A stretch of 15,518 nucleotides of DNA from an uncultured Pelagibacteraceae bacterium (GCA_902519635.1 CABYKW010000012.1:1-15518), one strand, 5' to 3'. Shown: positions 8,508 to 15,214, numbered from the stretch's first letter. Numbers and translations are program-made. Notes: generated from the letters alone by a model not told the origin.

Positions 8508-9605
8508 ATGAAAAAACAAAGAATATGCATAGTTGGAGACGGTCTTTCAGGTTTAATGGCTGCTTTGGCACTAAATAAATTAGAAGGTTTAGAAGTTCAT
8601 TTAATATCTAAAAAAAACAAATATTCTAAAGATAAAAGAACGACCGCTATTTCTGCCTCTAACTATGACTTTTTTAACAAAGTCATAGACAAACTCGACA
8701 AAAAGTTGTTTTGGCCTTCTAAAAAGATAGATCTTTTCTACGAGACAAAAGATCAGAACATGAATTTTTTAAACTTTAATGAAGATAACAAAAATCTTAT
8801 GTACGTTTTTGAAAATGACAAAATTAAAGAAATTCTAATTAAAAAAATAAAAAAGAAAAAGATCAAAACTCTACAAAAAAATATCAATGAATTAAAAGAT
8901 TTAGATGGTTATGATATGAAAGTGCTTTGCTTAGGTAGATCCTCAAAAATCTATCAAAGTATAATTCATAAAAGATCACTAGATAAAGATTATAAAGAAA
9001 TCGCTATTACAGGGTATGTTAAGCATAACTTAAAAAATTTGAATACTGCTCAATATTTCTTGAAAGAAGGACCTTTAGCAATACTCCCTTTTTCAAAAAA
9101 TAATTTTTCTTTTGTGTGGAGTGTAGATAAAGACTTTCCAAAAAAAGATATCAATTTAATTGTTAAATCTAAAATTTGTGATGTTTTAAAAACAAAAAAA
9201 ATACAGATTTCAAATCAGCAATCTTATCCTTTGATACTTAATTTAAAACGAACATACTATAAAAATGATATTCTTATTTTAGGTGAAGGGTTGCATACAG
9301 TTCATCCTATAGCTGGCCAAGGCTTCAATCTTGTACTTAGAGATATTAATAAATTACAAGAGATTCTTAAATACTATACCGGATTAGGCATGTCTTTAAA
9401 AAGCACCCCAGCGCTAGAAGAATTTACAAATAATAGAAAATCCGAAAATATTATTACTGGTTTAGGAATTGATCTAACTCATAATTTCTTTAAACAAAAT
9501 AAATTACTAGATCCATTTAAAGAAACAATTTTGAAGAATATTTCAAAAAATAATACTCTTAAAAAAATAAGCAAATTTATTTCTAATCAAGGTTTATCAA
9601 TTTAG
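8508..9605 (+). CDS. UbiH-family FAD-dependent monooxygenase-like protein (divergent)
   Basis: The 365-residue protein resembles the UbiH/UbiF/COQ6 flavin hydroxylases of ubiquinone synthesis. The N-terminal Rossmann motif is VGDGLSG (9-15), followed by RTTAISASNYDFF (44-56), a conserved family segment. EGPLAILPFSKNNFSFVWS (187-205) is another. Near the C-terminus LGEGLHTVHPIAGQGFNLVLRD (258-279) is the FAD-ribityl motif. Two features are odd: the usual GDAAH is GEGLH, and the middle DG motif expected near residues 140-146 reads CLGRSS. At 365 residues it is also shorter than typical members (about 400). It may be a trimmed but active hydroxylase, or a relative with an altered role; the position on the ring cannot be inferred. 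I start at the ATG at 8508 because the flavin motif begins directly after it. It ends four bases before mnmE. Confidence 0.78.
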   Translation: MKKQRICIVGDGLSGLMAALALNKLEGLEVHLISKKNKYSKDKRTTAISASNYDFFNKVIDKLDKKLFWPSKKIDLFYETKDQNMNFLNFNEDNKNLMYVFENDKIKEILIKKIKKKKIKTLQKNINELKDLDGYDMKVLCLGRSSKIYQSIIHKRSLDKDYKEIAITGYVKHNLKNLNTAQYFLKEGPLAILPFSKNNFSFVWSVDKDFPKKDINLIVKSKICDVLKTKKIQISNQQSYPLILNLKRTYYKNDILILGEGLHTVHPIAGQGFNLVLRDINKLQEILKYYTGLGMSLKSTPALEEFTNNRKSENIITGLGIDLTHNFFKQNKLLDPFKETILKNISKNNTLKKISKFISNQGLSI

Positions 9606-9609
9606 TTCA

Positions 9610-10938
9610 ATGAACATTTATGCACTTTCATCAGGTAGAGGTCCGTCAGGAATAGCTATCGTTAGAATTTCTGGTAAAGACACTTTAAAGGTTTGTAAAA
9701 ATTTGACTAAGTTAAAAGAAATCAATTCTAACGAGGTAAATTATTGTAAATTTCATGACCCTAAAAATGACAAGGTTATAGACCCAGAGGCACTATTATT
9801 GTGGTTTCCTGGGCCTAATAGCTATACCGGCGATGATCTAGCCGAGTTCCAAGTTCATGGAAGTAATGCTGTTATCAACGCATTATTAAAGGCACTATCA
9901 GAACAAGATAATTGTAGATTAGCCGAACCAGGTGAATTTACAAAGATAGCTTTTCAAAATGATAAAATTGATCTTTTAAAAGCTGAGAGTATTGGTGATT
10001 TAATTCACGCAGAAACAGAGCTTCAGAGAGACCAAGCTGTTAAATTAGTTCAAGGTAATGCTTCAAATTATTACAATGATTTAAGAGAAAAATTAATAAA
10101 ATCTTTATCTTATATAGAAGCCAAAATAGATTTTGCTGAGGATGATTTACCAGAAAAAGTTTTAAAAGAAGTGCAAAACTCTATTAAAGGAATCCATAGA
10201 GATATTCATAAGATTATAGAGGACAATAAAATAGGAGAAAAAATAAGAGATGGATTTAGAGTTTCTATCACAGGTGAAGTGAATACAGGTAAATCTTCCC
10301 TCTTAAATTTGATAGCAAAAAGAGATGTTGCTATTGTTTCAGACGAAGCAGGCACTACTAGAGATGTAATCGAGACATATTTAAATATAGATGGTTACCC
10401 TGTAATTTTAGCTGATACCGCAGGTATCAGAGATGCTAAAAATGAAGTTGAGAAAAAAGGAATATCTTTAGCTTTAGGAAAATCTAAAGAAGCAGATTTA
10501 AATATTGTTGTTATAGATAATTCTTCAAAAAGCATAAACGATGAAATTAAAAAAATGATTAATAAAGACACGATAGTTTTACTAAATAAATCAGATATAC
10601 AAAATAAACAAAATCATAAATTTGATGCAGATACAGTTCTAGCATCAGTTAAAGAAAATAAAAACATAGATAATTTGATTAAAAAGATAAAAGAAAAATT
10701 AAGGAAAAAATTTACATCTAATAATAGTGCATTGATTACAAGAGAAAGACACAGGCTGAAACTTAATGAGTGCTTAAAAGAAATAGATAACTTTCTTAAA
10801 AAAGATCAAAACAAGGATTTAGAACTAGCTGCTGAAGATCTAAGAATGGCCACACGACATCTTGGAAGTATAGTTGGAAAAGTCGATGTTGAGGAGATAT
10901 TAGGCTCTATTTTTAAGGATTTTTGTATAGGAAAATAG
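9610..10938 (+). CDS. mnmE: tRNA modification GTPase MnmE
   Basis: MnmE works with MnmG to add the aminomethyl-type group to carbon 5 of the wobble uridine in certain tRNAs, using a tetrahydrofolate-derived one-carbon unit. The 442-residue protein has the N-terminal folate-binding domain (IYALSSGRGPSGIAIVRISG, 3-22; HGSNAVINALL). A helical domain is interrupted by the G domain with P-loop GEVNTGKS (222-229), TTRD (249-252), DTAG (269-272) and NKSD (326-329). It ends with the C-terminal CIGK (439-442) whose Cys is required for modification. Length is normal. It follows the UbiH-type gene by four bases, and its stop codon TAG forms the first three bases of a 9-base repeat that recurs just before mnmG. 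Its usual partner gene mnmG is displaced 2.4 kb downstream by the accessory block. Confidence 0.97.
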   Translation: MNIYALSSGRGPSGIAIVRISGKDTLKVCKNLTKLKEINSNEVNYCKFHDPKNDKVIDPEALLLWFPGPNSYTGDDLAEFQVHGSNAVINALLKALSEQDNCRLAEPGEFTKIAFQNDKIDLLKAESIGDLIHAETELQRDQAVKLVQGNASNYYNDLREKLIKSLSYIEAKIDFAEDDLPEKVLKEVQNSIKGIHRDIHKIIEDNKIGEKIRDGFRVSITGEVNTGKSSLLNLIAKRDVAIVSDEAGTTRDVIETYLNIDGYPVILADTAGIRDAKNEVEKKGISLALGKSKEADLNIVVIDNSSKSINDEIKKMINKDTIVLLNKSDIQNKQNHKFDADTVLASVKENKNIDNLIKKIKEKLRKKFTSNNSALITRERHRLKLNECLKEIDNFLKKDQNKDLELAAEDLRMATRHLGSIVGKVDVEEILGSIFKDFCIGK

Positions 10939-10944
10939 ATTAGT
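10936..10944 (+). repeat. Left copy of 9-base flanking direct repeat TAGATTAGT
   Basis: TAGATTAGT begins with the mnmE stop codon. The identical sequence is at 13334-13342. It could be a target-site duplication or recombination footprint marking the left edge of the cassette. A 9-base match can arise by chance in AT-rich DNA; its placement exactly at the gene borders is what makes it notable. Confidence 0.45.
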
Positions 10945-10956
10945 CGCTAAAAAGTG

Positions 10957-10986
10957 TTGATTTTATTAGATTAATAGCTATATAAA
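10957..10986 (+). promoter_or_regulatory. Possible upstream tandem promoter for the XRE-type gene
   Basis: TTGATT (10957-10962) is followed by TATATA at 10979-10984 (16-base gap) or TATAAA at 10981-10986 (18-base gap). The -10 part lies inside the palindrome at 10977-10992. It would start transcription near 10992, giving a leader of about 35 bases for the gene at 11028. It is weaker than the downstream promoter and may be fortuitous in this AT-rich gap. Confidence 0.3.
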
Positions 10987-10992
10987 TATAGC
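10977..10992. promoter_or_regulatory. 16-base palindrome, candidate operator
   Basis: GCTATAT-AA-ATATAGC is a perfect inverted repeat with 7-base arms and a 2-base centre. It lies directly upstream of the TTGACA -35 box at 10993 and covers the possible -10 of the upstream promoter. The half-site ATATAGCTT (10986-10994) recurs at 11019-11027 next to the downstream -10. Since the gene that follows encodes an XRE-type DNA-binding protein, these are natural candidate sites for autoregulation. Confidence 0.5.
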
Positions 10993-11021
10993 TTGACAAA
11001 AGCCAAGCTTGCGCCTATATA
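10993..11021 (+). promoter_or_regulatory. Strong sigma-70-type promoter of the XRE-type gene
   Basis: TTGACA (10993-10998) matches the -35 consensus exactly, the spacer is the ideal 17 bases, and TATATA (11016-11021) is close to the -10 consensus. Transcription would be expected to begin about seven bases after the -10, at or within a base or two of the ATG at 11028, so the mRNA may be leaderless; indeed no Shine-Dalgarno site precedes the ATG. This is the best promoter match I see in the window. Confidence 0.65.
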
Positions 11022-11024
11022 TAG
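11015..11024. promoter_or_regulatory. Palindrome over the -10 box, candidate second operator
   Basis: CTATATATAG is a perfect 10-base palindrome covering the -10 hexamer of the downstream promoter and continuing into GCTT. It shares the ATATAGCTT half-site with the palindrome at 10977-10992; the two centres are 35 bases apart. A protein bound here would block RNA polymerase. TA-repeat palindromes are easy to get in AT-rich DNA, so confidence is moderate. Confidence 0.4.
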
Positions 11025-11027
11025 CTT

Positions 11028-12104
11028 ATGATTTATGTTGTAAAAAAAGATAAACCAAATGCAGTTTTGATTAAGTCATTGAGAAAATCAATCAACTGCA
11101 CACAATCAGCTTTATTAGCTGAAATGAAATCTGCAGGATATGAAATTTCAAGAAGAACATATCAAAAAATTGAAAAAGGAGATCTAACCCAAAGGTCCTA
11201 TTTGGAATCCTTAATAAAATTTTACACTAATAGACTACCAGCAAGTCATGATTTTAAAAAAATTAAGATAGAAGATTTATACAAAAAAAAAGAAAGAAAA
11301 TTTAAAGTAATCAAAAATCCTAAGAAGACAAAAAAAATCTCTAAAAAAGATGAAGATTTTGTAGGAAAGACACAGGACTCTCAACAAGTGGTTATGCACA
11401 AAGTTATGAATTTTGATGATGTGGTTAAAAATATATCAATTTCAGATAAGAGAAAATTTTACTTTAAAGTTCACGCTTCTAGAGAAAATTATAGTTCTTC
11501 GGATGGTAGCCCTATTAGCGCTACTAATGCCATTAAACATATTGTAAATCAAATAGATGATTATAAAAAAAAATCTAATCCTTTAAATGAAGAGTTTGGT
11601 AGCACTAAAAATGAGTTTGATAAATTAGATCAAGTGACAGATTTTGGTGAGAGTATAAATTTCTTACACAATGAAGGAATTTCATTATATGCTGGATTAT
11701 TATATCTTCCACAATATAAATGGAAAGCTGCTGATCCACACCCAGCAAATGACCATTATTCTTACCAAGTTGATACAGTAATTTACACTATCTTATGTTT
11801 TAAAAATGATACTCAAAAAGATTTAATATTCCACTACGAAAATGTTTGGCCTGAGGACCGGTTAAATTATTTTCTTAAAAAGAGAAAACCGTTTGAAATA
11901 GACTCAAGTGATGATTTACAGGTTCAGTCCGTTAATGATGATGTCAGATTGTTTGAAGATGAAATAAAATACTTTTCAGGCATAAATGACTCCCAAGTTG
12001 AAATCGATCATGACCTCAGAGCTAGAAGAGATTTATTGCAAAGCGAAATGTATGATTTACCAGATGATTTTGAAGAAAATTTAGATGAAGAAATACCGTT
12101 TTAA
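11028..12104 (+). CDS. XRE-type helix-turn-helix protein with unrecognised C-terminal region
   Basis: This is a 358-residue probable DNA-binding regulator. Residues about 14-66 (LIKSLRKSINCTQSALL, then RRTYQKIEKGDL, then SYLESLIKFY) follow the Cro/C1-type HTH pattern, including the Q-x-x-L and I-E-K-G-D signature positions. A very Lys-rich linker follows (about 84-108). The rest (about 120-358) is not a family I recognise: it contains LHNEGISLYAGLLYLPQYKW, then DPHPANDHYSYQVDTVIYTIL, then VWPEDRLNYFLKKRK, and ends in an acidic tail (DDFEENLDEEIP). The body has the look of a folded sensor or effector domain, but no function can be assigned. The ATG at 11028 sits at the predicted transcription start of a consensus-like promoter overlapped by palindromes, which suggests autoregulation. 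It is the first gene of the accessory cassette and is separated from the next by a structured 126-base space. Confidence 0.75.
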   Translation: MIYVVKKDKPNAVLIKSLRKSINCTQSALLAEMKSAGYEISRRTYQKIEKGDLTQRSYLESLIKFYTNRLPASHDFKKIKIEDLYKKKERKFKVIKNPKKTKKISKKDEDFVGKTQDSQQVVMHKVMNFDDVVKNISISDKRKFYFKVHASRENYSSSDGSPISATNAIKHIVNQIDDYKKKSNPLNEEFGSTKNEFDKLDQVTDFGESINFLHNEGISLYAGLLYLPQYKWKAADPHPANDHYSYQVDTVIYTILCFKNDTQKDLIFHYENVWPEDRLNYFLKKRKPFEIDSSDDLQVQSVNDDVRLFEDEIKYFSGINDSQVEIDHDLRARRDLLQSEMYDLPDDFEENLDEEIPF

Positions 12105-12230
12105 TAATTCCGGGAAGCCCCTACAAAGTGCAGTACAGCTCCCCAGAAATAGAATGTAATCTAAGGTTTTTATACCTCACATTCTAAACTTAGTACAGCA
12201 CAAAACAGTAAGAACAGAAAGGAGTCAGAA
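12105..12230 (+). promoter_or_regulatory. Structured non-coding leader before the small acidic gene
   Basis: This 126-base gap is long for the window and more structured than the rest. GGG-A-AGC (12112-12118) can pair with GCTCCC (12138-12143) with one bulged A. AGAATGT (12151-12157) pairs with ACATTCT (12179-12185), with AGGT/ACCT (12164-12167, 12174-12177) as an inner stem. The 8-mer AGTACAGC occurs at 12132-12139 and again exactly 60 bases on at 12192-12199, bracketing the second stem. It ends in the ribosome site AGAAAGGAG. It could be a 5' leader that controls translation, a small RNA, or a protein-binding site. I see no consensus promoter and no known riboswitch class. Confidence 0.45.
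12216..12224 (+). promoter_or_regulatory. Strong ribosome-binding site AGAAAGGAG
   Basis: AGAAAGGAG ends six bases before the ATG at 12231. The identical nine bases precede the next gene at 12537-12545. Most other genes in the window have no obvious Shine-Dalgarno site (hisF and lolA are exceptions), so the two matching sites suggest high or coordinated translation of the cassette genes. Confidence 0.75.
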
Positions 12231-12554
12231 ATGACTTTTTTAAACAGGAAAGGTGTGTCCATCGTTGGGCACACTGTTAACACTAACGAACAAGGAGACC
12301 TTGTTGTTAGACGTTCATTTGTAGCAGATGAGCATAGTGTAAATAATGATGCTGCATGGAGATCACAAATGTTAAGTGATTTTCTTAATGATGTTGGTGA
12401 AACATTGTTTGAGTTCAAAGGTGAAGAAGGTTCTGAATACCCTCTTCAAGTAAATGAACCAATTGTTGAACCATTTGAAAATGATGAAAGCTTGCACCCT
12501 CAAGTTTTTGTTAAATTTAGCGCAACAATAGCGGGTAGAAAGGAGCTTAATTAA
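12231..12554 (+). CDS. Small acidic protein of unknown function
   Basis: This 107-residue protein is not of a family I recognise. It begins MTFLNRKGVSIVGHTVN and has a strongly acidic stretch in its second half (FEFKGEEGSEYP, then EPIVEPFENDES), with acidic residues clearly outnumbering Lys and Arg. No Cys, signal peptide or membrane segment is visible. The reading frame is supported by the AGAAAGGAG site six bases ahead and by tight coupling to the next gene, whose ATG directly follows this stop (TAA-ATG). The pattern of a small acidic gene translated just ahead of a nuclease-like gene would fit an inhibitor, antitoxin or partner protein, but that is only inference from arrangement. It could equally be a structural or DNA-mimic protein. 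Confidence 0.7.
   Translation: MTFLNRKGVSIVGHTVNTNEQGDLVVRRSFVADEHSVNNDAAWRSQMLSDFLNDVGETLFEFKGEEGSEYPLQVNEPIVEPFENDESLHPQVFVKFSATIAGRKELN
12537..12545 (+). promoter_or_regulatory. Ribosome-binding site AGAAAGGAG for the GIY-YIG-like gene
   Basis: AGAAAGGAG lies inside the end of the preceding reading frame, nine bases before the ATG at 12555. It is identical over nine bases to the site at 12216-12224 and fixes 12555 as the start of the next gene. Confidence 0.7.
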
Positions 12555-13274
12555 ATGAGCGATAATCTTAAATTAATTCAAAATAAAAAATTTGAATTCA
12601 TTGATATTGAAAAAGAAAGTGGTTTTGTGTCCAAAAAACCATCTTGCACTCCAAAAATTCAAACAATTGGTTTAAGTGTAAGTGCTTGCAAAGAGCTTAA
12701 GTTAGAAACTTTTTCTCATTGTAATATATCTTCAATATCTCCATTAGAGGAAACTAGTAGGCTTTATTTAAGGTTTAATAACAAAGAAAGTTCTAAAACA
12801 AACTTTAAGTTATTAAAGCCTGTAGATCATTCTATTAGATCTGGTGCAGTAATATCTGGAACTACAATTTTGTGCCGTAAGGTTCCAAGGTATAATGCTT
12901 TAGTAAATAAACCTTTAAGGGATAGAAAAACACAACTTGGTTTATGTTCAGAGACAGGATTAATGTATATACCCTTAGGACCTGAATTTGAGAATAAGCT
13001 GATGGATATAAATAACGCTCCTGAAGATAAAGCCATATATAAAATACTTTATAACGGAAATATTTTAAATATTGGTGAAACGAATAATCTTTTGAGAAGA
13101 TTGAGAGAGAAGAAAACTCAAGGCCTTAAAATGCATGAAGTTTATTATTCTCCTATGAATACTTACTCGGATGATGAACGTAAGAATTGGGAAACTATTC
13201 ATATTGAAAAATATAAAAAACAATATGGGTCCTTACCTCCTGAAAACCGTCAAAGCGGCAGAGAGATTAACTAA
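12555..13274 (+). CDS. Protein with a C-terminal GIY-YIG-like nuclease domain, altered motifs
   Basis: The 239-residue protein has two parts. The C-terminal part, about 158-232, follows the GIY-YIG nuclease plan: AIYKILYNGNILNIGETNNLLRRLREK (160-186), then ETIHIEKYKKQYGSLPPENR (213-232). In known enzymes the first Tyr, an Arg after YIG, a Glu and an Asn matter; here Tyr162, Arg181/Arg182, Glu213 and Asn231 are in the expected places. However GIY reads AIY and YIG reads NIG, so the second motif Tyr is lost. It may be a divergent active nuclease or a DNA-binding relic. The N-terminal 110 residues, probably beta-rich (GLSVSACKELKLETF, SRLYLRFNNKE) with Cys31, 45, 56 and 107, are unrecognised and may bind DNA or another target. 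It follows the small acidic gene with no gap and is followed by a strong hairpin. Confidence 0.75.
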   Translation: MSDNLKLIQNKKFEFIDIEKESGFVSKKPSCTPKIQTIGLSVSACKELKLETFSHCNISSISPLEETSRLYLRFNNKESSKTNFKLLKPVDHSIRSGAVISGTTILCRKVPRYNALVNKPLRDRKTQLGLCSETGLMYIPLGPEFENKLMDINNAPEDKAIYKILYNGNILNIGETNNLLRRLREKKTQGLKMHEVYYSPMNTYSDDERKNWETIHIEKYKKQYGSLPPENRQSGREIN

Positions 13275-13280
13275 AAAATC

Positions 13281-13301
13281 TGGGGCTCTAAATGAGCCCC
13301 A
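13281..13301. terminator. Strong hairpin ending the cassette, possible intrinsic terminator
   Basis: TGGGGCTC (13281-13288), loop TAAAT, then GAGCCCCA (13294-13301) form a perfect 8-base-pair, GC-rich stem seven bases after the GIY-YIG-like gene's stop. On the plus strand the stem is followed by AAATTCTATA, which is a poor U-tract. On the minus strand it is followed by GATTTTTTAG, a good one. So it may stop plus-strand transcription weakly, stabilise the 3' end of the cassette mRNA, or terminate antisense transcription coming from mnmG. GC-rich stems of this kind are not seen elsewhere in the window. Confidence 0.6.
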
Positions 13302-13333
13302 AATTCTATACTTGTAATAAAAATAAACAGCGT

Positions 13334-13342
13334 TAGATTAGT
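13334..13342 (+). repeat. Right copy of 9-base flanking direct repeat TAGATTAGT
   Basis: This copy is identical to 10936-10944 and ends three bases before the mnmG ATG. Just inside the repeats, CGCT (10945-10948) and AGCG (13329-13332) are inverted with respect to each other. GTTGATTTTATTA (10956-10968) loosely mirrors 13315-13328. These could be weak inverted ends of the cassette, but AT-rich chance matches are likely to account for part of this. Confidence 0.4.
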
Positions 13343-13345
13343 TAT

Positions 13346-15214
13346 ATGAGTAAACAAAGCTATGATGTAGTAGTTATAGGTGGTGGGCATGCAGGATGTG
13401 AGGCTGCAGCTGCGTCCGCTAGAATGGGCGTAAATACAGCTCTTTTTACACATAAAATAGAGACTATAGGTGAAATGTCCTGTAATCCAGCTATAGGTGG
13501 TCTAGGAAAAGGTCATCTTGTTCGAGAAATAGACGCTTTAGATGGTGTTATGGGTATTGTAGCTGATAAATCAGGCATTCAATTTAGATTATTAAATAGA
13601 AGTAGAGGTCCAGCAGTACAAGGACCTAGAACACAATCAGATAGAGCTCTATACAAAAAGCATATGCAAAAAGTTTTACTTAACTATCAAAATTTAGAAG
13701 TAATAGCAGACCCTGTAATTAAATTTCTATTTAAAGAAAATAAAATTATTGGTTTTTTATGTCAAAGCGGAAAAGAAGTTAGATGTAAAGAATTAATTCT
13801 TACTACAGGAACATTTCTAAATGGATTAATTCATATTGGAGAAAAACAAACTCCAGCAGGAAGATTTGATGAAAAACCTTCTACAGGATTAAGCGAACAA
13901 CTAGAAAAATTTAAGTTACAAATTGGAAGACTTAAAACAGGTACTCCACCTAGGTTAGATGGAGATACTATAAATTACGAAGATTTAGAAATGCAGCCTG
14001 CTGATGACGATCCGTATTTTTTTTCTTTCTTAACTAACAAACTACACAATAAACAAATCAAATGCGGTATGACGTATACTAATGATGCAGTGCATAAAAT
14101 TATAAGTGAGAATATTTCGAGAAGCGCTATGTATTCAGGAAATATTAAGGGTGTTGGACCGAGATATTGTCCTGCTATAGAAGATAAGATAGTCAAATTT
14201 AAAGAAAAAGAAAAACATCAGATATTTCTAGAACCTGAGGGGCTTAATGATAATACTATTTACCCAAATGGGATTTCTACATCTCTTCCAGAGGAGATAC
14301 AGCTCAAAATATTGGCTAAAATCAAGGGTTTAGAGCAGGTTAAGATGAAAAGAGCTGGATATGCTATAGAGTATGATTTTGTTGATCCACGGGAGCTTAA
14401 AATAACTTTAGAAACAAAGAAAATTCAATCTCTCTTTTTAGCTGGTCAAATAAACGGCACTACAGGGTATGAGGAAGCTGCAGCTCAAGGTCTTATAGCA
14501 GGAGTCAATGCTGCCTTGAAAGTTAGAAATAAGGATGAATTTATCTTAAATAGATCAAACTCTTACATAGGTGTTATGATAGATGATTTGATAACTAAAG
14601 GTGTTTCCGAACCATATCGAATGTTTACATCAAGAGCTGAATATAGGCTAACGCTTAGGGCAGATAATGCAGATCAAAGATTATCTCCTCTAGGAATAAA
14701 AATTAATTTGGTTCAAAAAAATAGAAAAAATATTTTTTTAGACAAAGAGAAAAAATTATTCCACTTAACTAAATCATTAAACTCAAGTTTGTTATCTCCT
14801 AACGAGGCTAAAAAATATTCTATTAAGATTACAATGGATGGTGTAAAAAGATCCGCACTAGAAATTATAGGACAACGAAATGTAAATATGTCAAAAATAA
14901 GGCAGATATTTCCCTCAATACCCCAGTTTGGACCCGTTCTAGATAAGCAGGTTGAAATCGATGCACATTATTTAGGATATTTGTCTAGACAGTCTAATGA
15001 TATAGAGTCTTTTAAGAAAGATGAGTCGATTAACATACCTAAGCATTTCAATTATGACTCTTTAAGTGGTCTTTCAAATGAAATTAAGTCTAAACTAAAT
15101 AAAATCAGACCAAACACACTAGGGCAAGCCTTAAGAATAGACGGAGTAACCCCGGCAGCAGCTATTTTAATCCTTTCCCACTTAAAAAAATCTAGAAAAA
15201 GAGCTTCGGCTTAA
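13346..15214 (+). CDS. mnmG: tRNA uridine 5-carboxymethylaminomethyl modification enzyme MnmG
   Basis: MnmG is the FAD- and NADH-binding partner of MnmE in wobble-uridine modification (former name GidA). The 622-residue protein has the FAD motif IGGGHAG (11-17). [21 protein letters not shown] (45-65) carries the conserved Cys46, and [12 protein letters not shown] carries the second functional Cys at 275. [11 protein letters not shown] and [21 protein letters not shown] are also present. The C-terminal helical domain ends in [17 protein letters not shown] and binds MnmE and tRNA. Length is normal and all expected motifs are intact, so the upstream insertion has not damaged it. No Shine-Dalgarno site precedes the ATG at 13346. 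Separated from mnmE, it needs its own promoter: TATACT at 13307-13312 is a possible -10, but no good -35 accompanies it. Its last base is the first base of the rsmG start codon (TAATG). Confidence 0.97.
   Translation: MSKQSYDVVVIGGGHAGCEAAAASARMGVNTALFTHKIETIGEMSCNPAIGGLGKGHLVREIDALDGVMGIVADKSGIQFRLLNRSRGPAVQGPRTQSDRALYKKHMQKVLLNYQNLEVIADPVIKFLFKENKIIGFLCQSGKEVRCKELILTTGTFLNGLIHIGEKQTPAGRFDEKPSTGLSEQLEKFKLQIGRLKTGTPPRLDGDTINYEDLEMQPADDDPYFFSFLTNKLHNKQIKCGMTYTNDAVHKIISENISRSAMYSGNIKGVGPRYCPAIEDKIVKFKEKEKHQIFLEPEGLNDNTIYPNGISTSLPEEIQLKILAKIKGLEQVKMKRAGYAIEYDFVDPRELKITLETKKIQSLFLAGQINGTTGYEEAAAQGLIAGVNAALKVRNKDEFILNRSNSYIGVMIDDLITKGVSEPYRMFTSRAEYRLTLRADNADQRLSPLGIKINLVQKNRKNIFLDKEKKLFHLTKSLNSSLLSPNEAKKYSIKITMDGVKRSALEIIGQRNVNMSKIRQIFPSIPQFGPVLDKQVEIDAHYLGYLSRQSNDIESFKKDESINIPKHFNYDSLSGLSNEIKSKLNKIRPNTLGQALRIDGVTPAAAILILSHLKKSRKRASA

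Larger units (their letters stand above)
10936..13342. mobile_element. Candidate accessory cassette inserted between mnmE and mnmG
   Basis: The block separates two genes that are normally neighbours and contains three genes of non-housekeeping type: XRE-type regulator, small acidic protein, and GIY-YIG-like protein. Its outer limits coincide with two copies of TAGATTAGT, at 10936-10944 (starting with the mnmE stop codon) and 13334-13342 (three bases before the mnmG ATG). Merging the copies would leave nine bases between mnmE and mnmG. The block also has 71-126-base non-coding spaces and strong ribosome sites, unlike most of the window. There is no transposase or integrase, so the way it entered, if it did, is unknown. 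A homing-type nuclease cassette is one idea; a vertically inherited lineage-specific cassette is another. Confidence 0.4.

Noticed and set aside
10977..10992. The palindrome after mnmE as an intrinsic terminator
   Set aside because: The stem is entirely weak AT-rich pairs with a 2-base loop and no U-tract; an operator role fits better.
12170..12418. A minus-strand open frame opposite the small acidic gene
   Set aside because: It has no ribosome site and no recognisable motifs; the plus-strand frame has a strong ribosome site and coupling to the next gene.
13307..13312. TATACT as a clear mnmG promoter
   Set aside because: A good -10 match, but the -35 position falls in the hairpin with no match, so I only mention it in the mnmG entry.
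13271..13453. A 60-residue minus-strand open frame over the mnmG start
   Set aside because: It runs opposite the conserved MnmG N-terminus and across the hairpin, with no supporting start signal or motif.
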